Assembly (NCBI GenBank): GCA_021014325.1
Contig: CM037472.1
Location: forward strand, 6,386,001 to 6,450,000
Length of the DNA: 64,000 nucleotides
Origin: Plazaster borealis
Taxonomy: Eukaryota > Echinodermata > Asteroidea > Forcipulatida > Labidiasteridae
Direction of reading: 5' to 3'
The notes below the pieces were generated by a model. That model was not told the origin of the DNA. It saw only the letters and a program-made list of their open reading frames with translations, and ran no database searches. The stretch's first letter is position 1; each line of letters starts with the position of its first letter. A program made the translations under genes and the position numbers. This document shows, piece by piece, positions 56,765 to 64,000 of this stretch.

Positions 56765-59265
56765 AAATCAGCTGGAGTACTCCAATTTGTGTCCCCTACC
56801 ATACCAACCTGTATGAAAAACTTTGTATATTGCAGCATAGAAAAGCCTCTTAGGGTACGCCAATTTGCGTCCCCTACCATACCAACCTGTATGAAAAACT
56901 TTGTATGCTGCAGCATAGACAAGCCTCTTAGGGTACGCCAATTTGCGTCCCCTACCATACCAACCTGTATGGTAAACTTTGTATACAGCAGCATAGACAA
57001 GCCTCTTAGGGTACGCCAATTTGCGTCCCCTACCATACCAACCTGTATGGTAAACTTTGTATACTGCAGCATAGACGAGCCTCTTAGGGTACGCCAATTT
57101 GCGTCCCCTACCATACCAACCTGTATGAAAAACTTTGTATACTGCAGCATAGACAAGCCTCTTAGGGTACGCCAATTTGTGTCCCCTACCATACCAACCT
57201 GTATGAAAAACTTTGTATACTGCAGCATAGACAAGCCTCTTAGGGTACGCCAATTTGCGTCCCCTACCATACCAACCTGTATGAAAAACTTTGTATACTG
57301 CAGCATAGACGAGCCTCTTAGGGTACGCCAATTTGCGTCCCCTACCATACCAACCTGTATGGTAAACTTTGTATACTGCAGCATAGACAAGCCTCTTAGG
57401 GTACGCCAATTTGTGTCCCCTACCATACCAACCTGCATGATACTGCAGCATAGACAAGCCTCTTAGGGTACGCCAATTTGTGTCCCCTACCATACCAACC
57501 TGTATGAAAAACTTTGTATACTGCAGCATAGACAAGCCTCTTAGGGTACGCCAATTTGTGTCCCCTACCATACCAACCTGTATGAAAACCTTTGTATACT
57601 GCAGCATAGACAAGCCTCTTAGGGTACGCCAATTTGTGTCCCCTACCATACCAACCTGCATGATACTGCAGCATAGACAAGCCTCTTAGGGTACGCCAAT
57701 TTGTGTCCCCTACCATACCAACCTGTATGAAAAACTTTGTATACTGCAGCATAGACAAGCCTCTTAGGGTACGCCAATTTGTGTCCCCTACCATACCAAC
57801 CTGTATGAAAACCTTTGTATACTGCAGCATAGACAAGCCTCTTAGGGTACGCCAATTTGTGTCCCCTACCATACCAACCTGCATGATACTGCAGCATAGA
57901 CAAGCCTCTTAGGGTACGCCAATTTGTGTCCCCTACCATACCAACCTGCATGATACTGCAGCATAGACAAGCCTCTTAGGGTACGCCAATTTGTGTCCCC
58001 TACCATACCAACCTGTATGATAAACTTTGTATACTGCAGCATAGACAAGCCTCTTAGGGTACGCCAATTTGTGTCCCCTACCATACCAACCTGTATGATA
58101 CTGCAGCATAGACAAGCCTCTTAGGGTACGCCAATTTGTGTCCCCTACCATACCAACCTGCATGATACTGCAGCATAGACAAGCCTCTTAGGGTACGCCA
58201 ATTTGTGTCCCCTACCATACCAACCTGTATGATAAACTTTGTATACTGCAGCATAGACAAGCCTCTTAGGGTACGCCAATTTGTGTCCCCTACCATACCA
58301 ACCTGTATGATAAACTTTGTATACTGCAGCATAGACAAGCCTCTTAGGGTACGCCAATTTGTGTCCCCTACCATACCAACCTGTATGATAAACTTTGTAT
58401 ACTGCAGCATAGACAAGCCTCTTAGGGTACGCCAATTTGCGTCCCCTACCATACCAACCTGTATGAAAAACTTTGTATACTGCAGCATAGACAAGCCCCT
58501 TAGGGTACGCCAATTGGTGTCCCCTACCATACCAACCTGTATGATAAACTTTGTATACTGCAGCATAGACAAGCCTCTTAGGGTACGCCAATTTGTGTCC
58601 CCTACCATACCAACCTGTATGAAAAACTTTGTATACTGCAGCATAGACAAGCCTCTTAGGGTACGCCAATTTGTGTCCCCTACCATACCAACCTGTATGA
58701 TAAACTTTGTATACTGAAGCATAGACAAGCCTCTTAGGGTACGCCAATTTGTGTCCCCTACCATACCAACCTGTATGATAAACTTTGTATACTGAAGCAT
58801 AGACAAGCCTCTTAGGGTACGCCAATTGGTGTCCCCTACCATACCAACCTGTATGATAAACTTTGTATACTGCAGCATAGACAAGCCTCTTAGGGTACGC
58901 CAATTTGTGTCCCCTACCATACCAACCTGTATGATAAACTTTGTATACTGCAGCATAGACAAGCCTCTTAGGGTACGCCAATTGGTTTCCCCTACCATAC
59001 CAACCTGCATGATACTGCAGCATAGACAAGCCCCTTAGGGTACGCCAATCGGTGTCCCCTAACATACCAGCCTGTATTGTAAACTTTGTATACTGCAGCA
59101 TAGACAAGACTCTTAGGGTACGCCAATTGGTGTCCCCTACCATACCAACCTGTATTGTAAACGTTGTATATTGCAGCATAGACAAGCCTCTTAGGGTACG
59201 CCAATTTGTGTCCCCTACCATACCAACCTGTATGATAAACTTTGTACATTGCAGCATAGACAAGC
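56765..59265. repeat. 78-bp satellite array, subfamily B, about 32 units, reverse orientation
   Basis: Unit 'gtcccctaccataccaacctgtatgaaaaactttgtatactgcagcatagacaagcctcttagggtacgccaatttg.' is 78 bp. A 67-bp version lacks 11 bases around 'aaactttgtat'. Between about 57414 and 57860 a 78+78+67 set (223 bp) repeats as a higher-order unit. The family is the same as at 43507-43875 but inverted. Because 78 is a multiple of three, three frames remain open for up to several hundred codons; these are artefacts. Confidence 0.95.
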
Positions 59266-59269
59266 ACCG

Positions 59270-59924
59270 CACCAGAGTATATATTTTTTTGGGGAAAAAC
59301 GCTCCCTTCATACTCAGGAACTTAAGTGACGGATATATATATCACATTTTTCAGTGTCTTGATGCCAAGGTGTAAAAAACGTAACTTTTACACAAAAAAT
59401 GTTGATTTTGTTAAAATTGTTTATGTGAATCCCAATAACAAGATTTTATAGAGGTTTGTTGTCGTTTTTCTGTTGATTTGCAGTATTGTTGTATTTTAAT
59501 TGTTGAAAAGGCTTTTATGAAGCATTGTTTTTGTCAACTGGACATTTTTACAGCATATAGTTGTAAGTTTTAAATAAGTGTAATTTGTACTTGAAAAACG
59601 TTTTTATTCATGAAAAAAATAAAACATTTGTGTTTACATTTGAAGCCAAAGAGTTGTGTGATCAGTATTTTGGACTCACTGTTTCCAGTATTTGTATGAT
59701 CAATTTTATTATACACTGTTATTTATGAGAAAAAATGCGCCCTTTTAAAGGAAGTTAACAATTTCTGTTAAACTTTTTGACTGTGAGGTATTTGAGTAAA
59801 AAGCATGGTTTTTAACAAGAAAAAAACAGAAAATATTAGCATAATTTAACTGTTTTGAAGAAATTCAGAAGTACAAACTGGAAACTTGCATTTCCAATAA
59901 ATTAGAAATGTTTCCAATGATGTT
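59270..59924. other. Unassigned spacer between satellite and segmental duplicate
   Basis: AT-rich sequence with 'aataaa' motifs and no recognised gene or repeat. It ends at the left edge of the duplicate at 59925. Confidence 0.5.
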
Positions 59925-62095
59925 ATATGTAAATATAATACAGGGTTGCTTGGAGTATTGAGACCACATGACTCATACAATAAAATCTTGACTATTGACC
60001 TGACGACAGCACAGAAAGTGGTTTATGGGAGTTGTTGATTTTTAGTGTAAATAAATTATGGTGGTGTTTCAGTGGGTGTGTTGTTCATCCTACCTTTTAC
60101 AGAAATCAAAACAGGACAAAACAAGGTCACAATACTGCACCAAACTACACGTTTCACTTTCAGATATAAAAAAATGTACAGGGCAGCGACCCACACCACC
60201 CGGTACTCAGAGCTACATTCTATACCTTGCCACTTCAAAGAAAGACATTACAGTGTTGACTTGTTTTTAATTAAGATGAATTTTAAACCATTTATGGGTA
60301 TGATGAGCTAGCACACATTAGTGATTCAGCGCAAATAAAAAAATAAACACTTTCGCGGTAATATGCGCCATCATGTTCAGGCGTGCTATTAAAACTAATG
60401 GACCATCGCACCAGTCCTCAGTAAACTTTGGGAAACCTAATTTGCAAAGTGAATAGTGATTAGGGCCTATAACGTGGTGGTCAAGTTCATGGACGGTGAA
60501 ACTTGTTTTCAAATTGAAACACAATTGTCATTATCATCGGCGTTTATACGAATCAGCAAAATTTCCCCTTGAAAAAATAATCGAGAACCACAAACTAGAA
60601 AAAGAAAAGGTAACACTATCGATTTAAATATAGGAATCAAACTTTAATAATAAAACAAGAATAATGTTTTGTTTCGAGGGATGAAGAAAGAAACTTGGAG
60701 AAAACCCACATTGACAGTCACTCGATCGCGCAACATTGCACGTGGGAGGCACTAGCGTAGTCCGCTGGGCTACGCGAGAATTAAAAAACTAGGCAGCAAA
60801 ATACTTTATATAATGTCACATCATGCAGTCGTGCACGCGTCAACAGGGGGAGGGTGGGCTCGTTTCGCATCATTTTACCACTGCTTAACTAAATGAACTA
60901 GAAATATTTTCGGGGCCTAATAAAGATGACATCGGGGTTATTATCAGATGTATATGGTGAGCCTTATTAAAATGGGAGACTACATTTAAATAAAACATCT
61001 GATACTACATTGCGGCTAAGGCTGTAACTGCGGCTGGTGCATGCTAACGGCTTCTAATGGGAATAACGCACGGAGACACGTTGTGGCGGAGCCGGGATTC
61101 CGGAACCAGCCCGCTATAAAGTCAGCCTATTTTTTACACCCGATCGCTAGTCTCGTGTGTGCTACTCGCACCAGCGGTGACTCGCACTACAGGACTGGTG
61201 AAATGTGCATCGTGGGCCATTACTATTAACTATAATCTATTGTCCGGGGATGGCAACTCGCCTAAGTTTGGCGTTACTTGCTGTTTTTTGTTATATTAAT
61301 AAGATTATTTTGAGAAATGTAAAGGTGTGTTTAATATTACAAAAGGTAGTTGTCAGTGAACCATAATTTGGTTTTAATAGCTCGATTAAAAGTGGGGGGG
61401 GGGGCAAAATGACTACATTTTCAAAAGTGGGGGGGCAACGGCCCCCTCGGCCCCCCCGGTTCCGCCGCCGGTGAAACAATACCCACAGAGAGCTCTATGA
61501 CATTATCCCTCCCAGCAAATACATAGTATTTGGAGCATGGCCAGAGCCATGCTCCCAACAAAATTAGAGAGAAATAGGCTACCTATGGAGAATAAAATTA
61601 TGTGCTCCTCTTGCTCAAAGCTAAAATGGAAAAGAGCGTGAGTCCAAAGGTCGCACACACCAACTTAAGTTGTTTTTGTAATTAAAAATCAGTATGCTAA
61701 TTAAAAGTTTTAAGACATAATGAGGGCGCACTTAATCTCCCCACATTTATATAAAGTTCATAATCATAATCGGTACCCCATGATCCTGTGAAACATCTCT
61801 TTATAGTATATCTGTTGAAGTCGAGGAAACGGCAATTGAAGACCCCGGCCCTCCCTTCGGCTTAGACACCGCCGTGCTTACTTCAATTACCTTACCGCAA
61901 TCTGATATACCGGTACATGCACAAAATCCCCGTACGAAAAGCAGTCACTTTTGGGATGTGTGTTCATTAAATATGGACGCACAATTTTTGTTATTTGTTC
62001 GGAAATAATGTCGCTGCAAGTCTATTCCAAAGTGCCGAAAAATTGCCGCTGTAGTTCCCCGCTCGTCAACGTCTCACCGTATAGGAGGGCCTCGC

Positions 62096-62620
62096 CTACA
62101 TTATTTTCTGCAGGCAGGAGCTAGGGATCGTACTTCTGTTTTGGGGATTTCCTCGCAGTGAGTCCAGGAGAAACTTTCCTTGCTGGTCTTTCGGGATGTT
62201 GTATCGATCTATAGCATGGCCTATGGCAAGGACAAATACTTCTACTGGAACAGAATTCCCATGACTATCTTCACGACCCTCGAAGATTGATATTTTACGT
62301 TCAGGGCCATGACGACTTGTGGTGGCTTAGCCATCAATGCTGGGACCAGCTCTGGGGTGAGCATCTTGTTGTTAGTCGTGCCTTCCTTCTGGTCACTTAT
62401 CAGGGCAACAAACACATCAGCCCTATCCTCCTTCTGGTGGTAGAATAGCATCATTAACCACAGGGAGGATTACTTCCTCTCCAACCTTATCTTGATAGAC
62501 GAACCCCGTGGCTTGGCTGAAACATCCCTTCAGGGTTTGTAGAGACAATGTCCCCTTCGTTAGTGAGAACTTTCTGACTTTCTCCTCTGTTGGTAATTTC
62601 ACTTTGACTGTTGCCGCCAT
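62096..62620 (-). pseudogene. PB1-domain-like fragment, second copy
   Basis: Duplicate of 25353-25877. The ATG is at 62620, with the same 65-codon PB1-like start and the same stop after ILPPEGG at 62423, followed by the same out-of-frame segments. No extra change separates the copies in this part, so it adds no independent evidence of selection. Confidence 0.4.
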
Positions 62621-63727
62621 CAGGTATTAGTTACGCACAACCTGTAGCACACTAAACACTAACGATTGCTCTATAGCCCAAGCCTATGATGCACCGGTCA
62701 CTATTCCAAGCCCACTTGTAGAGGGTGGGGGCGGTGGTTGTATTTGTTATGGTTTGAATAAACACACACGCACACACACATGTATGTGTAAGGTGTAAAC
62801 CGAGGACTTCTCTTTGTTCTCCCATTGTTTGGAGATAGTTTTTTTCAGCGACGTCCCCATTGGTTTTGTACACGAAATCAAAGCGAGGACGTCCTCGGTA
62901 CACCTTTTCCCCGGATCCCTTTTGTTAAAGTCCTCGGTTTGAATGCGTAGACATGCCCACACACACACACACCCATACAAATCCGGTTTGTGGGGTACTG
63001 CTATTGTTGTTCTATTATTCACTTTTCTAAAGAATCCCCTTGTGGGGCCCAATTGTTCCATTGTTATTACCTTGTGGGGGCCACTGTTCCATTGTTACAA
63101 GTACCCCGTAAGTTGGCATGTGTAAGAACACCACAACCGTGGTTTTGGAACTTTTTCGATTTTACTTTCATTAAGTACGTTTATTTTTTCTTTATTTTTT
63201 GAAATAATGTAAATAATTACTCTTCCAAAAAATGGCGATGTATATAACTTTTCCTTATGACAAAGGTAATCTTTGTAACCATGGATTTATGATGGTAACC
63301 ATGCTAAATCCACGGTACGTGTTGGTTTGGTTATTGTAATACCATGGATTTTACTATGGTCGTATGTGTTTACCAAGGTTATATGGTCATGGTGGATTGG
63401 TGGTATGCTTTTACCATGGACATGGTGGTATGCTTTACCATGGACGTTATGGTATGTTTTTCCATGGTTATGGTGGTATGTTTTACCCTATATGGTTATG
63501 GTGGTATGTTTTACCGTGTTTGTGGTGGTATGTTTTACCTTGGTTATGGTATGTTTTACCATGGTCGTGGAGGTATTTTCTGTTTTATCAATTTGAAGCC
63601 TGGATTCTGACACATGTGCGTGAAAATCCCTTTGAATGGTTGCTCAAAACACAGCACTACTTGTTCTTTTTAAGGCTTGATTTGAAAATGATATTTCTCT
63701 TTCCAGATTTTCAACAGCGTGTAATTC

Positions 63728-63813
63728 ATGATGAATCGGAAACTGAAACTTACGCCCGACTCTGATGCAGATCCAGTCAGTGCTCTGGTTGACGGATTGA
63801 ACAAACTCACACT
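63728..63813 (+). CDS. First coding exon of a further C11orf68-like gene copy (partial)
   Basis: Identical in frame and borders to 26993-27078 (MMNRKLKLTPDSDADPV start, donor ACACT|gtgagt) within the right duplicate. If the duplication extends past the window, the remaining three exons should follow within about 2 kb. Nothing in the window shows whether they do. Confidence 0.6.
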
Positions 63814-64000
63814 GTGAGTCTTTATTTGAAGATTTGAAGACAATAGCAATTCAAAACATGCATCCCTTTAGAGCTGTTCAAAAAACCCAAGGGACGAATG
63901 ATCAATGGAATCTAAATGCATGTTTGACAACCTACATACCGGGTATAGCTGCCATTGTACATGTAAATAAATTGTTGAGCATGCGCAGGGGTTTACTACA

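Larger units (their letters stand above)
59925..64000. repeat. Segmental duplication, right copy (partner 23185-27265), reaches window edge
   Basis: Same order and orientation as the left copy from 'atatgtaaatataatacaggg' to the last base. The window ends inside intron 1 of the duplicated gene, so the right edge of the duplication is not seen. Confidence 0.95.

Noticed and set aside
56683..59311. Open frames of up to 388 codons on both strands
   Set aside because: They arise because the 78-bp satellite unit is a multiple of three and lacks stops in three frames. The 67-bp variants switch frames, and overlapping antiparallel frames are equally open.

Overview
The window reads as nuclear DNA of an animal. 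Genes are split by introns with GT/AG borders. Coding density is very low and the sequence is AT-rich. Most of it is tandem repeats, foldback elements, TTAA-flanked miniature elements and tRNA-derived SINE-like copies. The repeat style suggests a marine deuterostome, most likely an echinoderm such as a sea star. That is inference from repeat appearance, not a database match.

Layout. 1-117 holds the start of a minus-strand reading frame that leaves the window. 2581-15113 is three tandem copies of one large repeat (3429, 3408 and about 5696 bp). The first two copies look like internal-deletion forms of the third, which carries an array of 130-bp satellite monomers. 15.8-16.3 kb and 19.9-20.8 kb are AACGTTG-rich repeats, and 17.0-17.6 kb looks like a LINE 3' end. 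21.5-22.3 kb has weak decayed coding. 23185-27265 is a segmental duplicate of 59925-64000. 26993-29191 and 34035-35531 are two related multi-exon genes of the C11orf68/UPF0696 (DUF1917) family. The duplicate at the right edge repeats the first coding exon of the upstream gene, so a third copy probably continues past the window.

30-42 kb is mobile-element debris around the second gene: TTAA miniature elements, SINEs, a foldback holding a histone-type 3' stem-loop sequence, and three copies of the gene's leader/first-intron region. 42.5-59.3 kb is the most unusual block. Arrays of the same 78-bp satellite lie in opposite orientation at its two ends (42.55-43.98 kb and 56.77-59.27 kb). Between them is a divergent pair of broken or poorly recognised genes. 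The minus-strand one (44129-48331) resembles the large invertebrate family I recall as DUF7869. The plus-strand exons (50556-56632) belong to no family I recognise. The arrangement looks like a decayed, very large DNA transposon or a comparable mobile unit.

The two C11orf68-like genes are the only ones here that look intact and host-encoded. No rRNA gene, CRISPR array or prokaryotic operon was seen.
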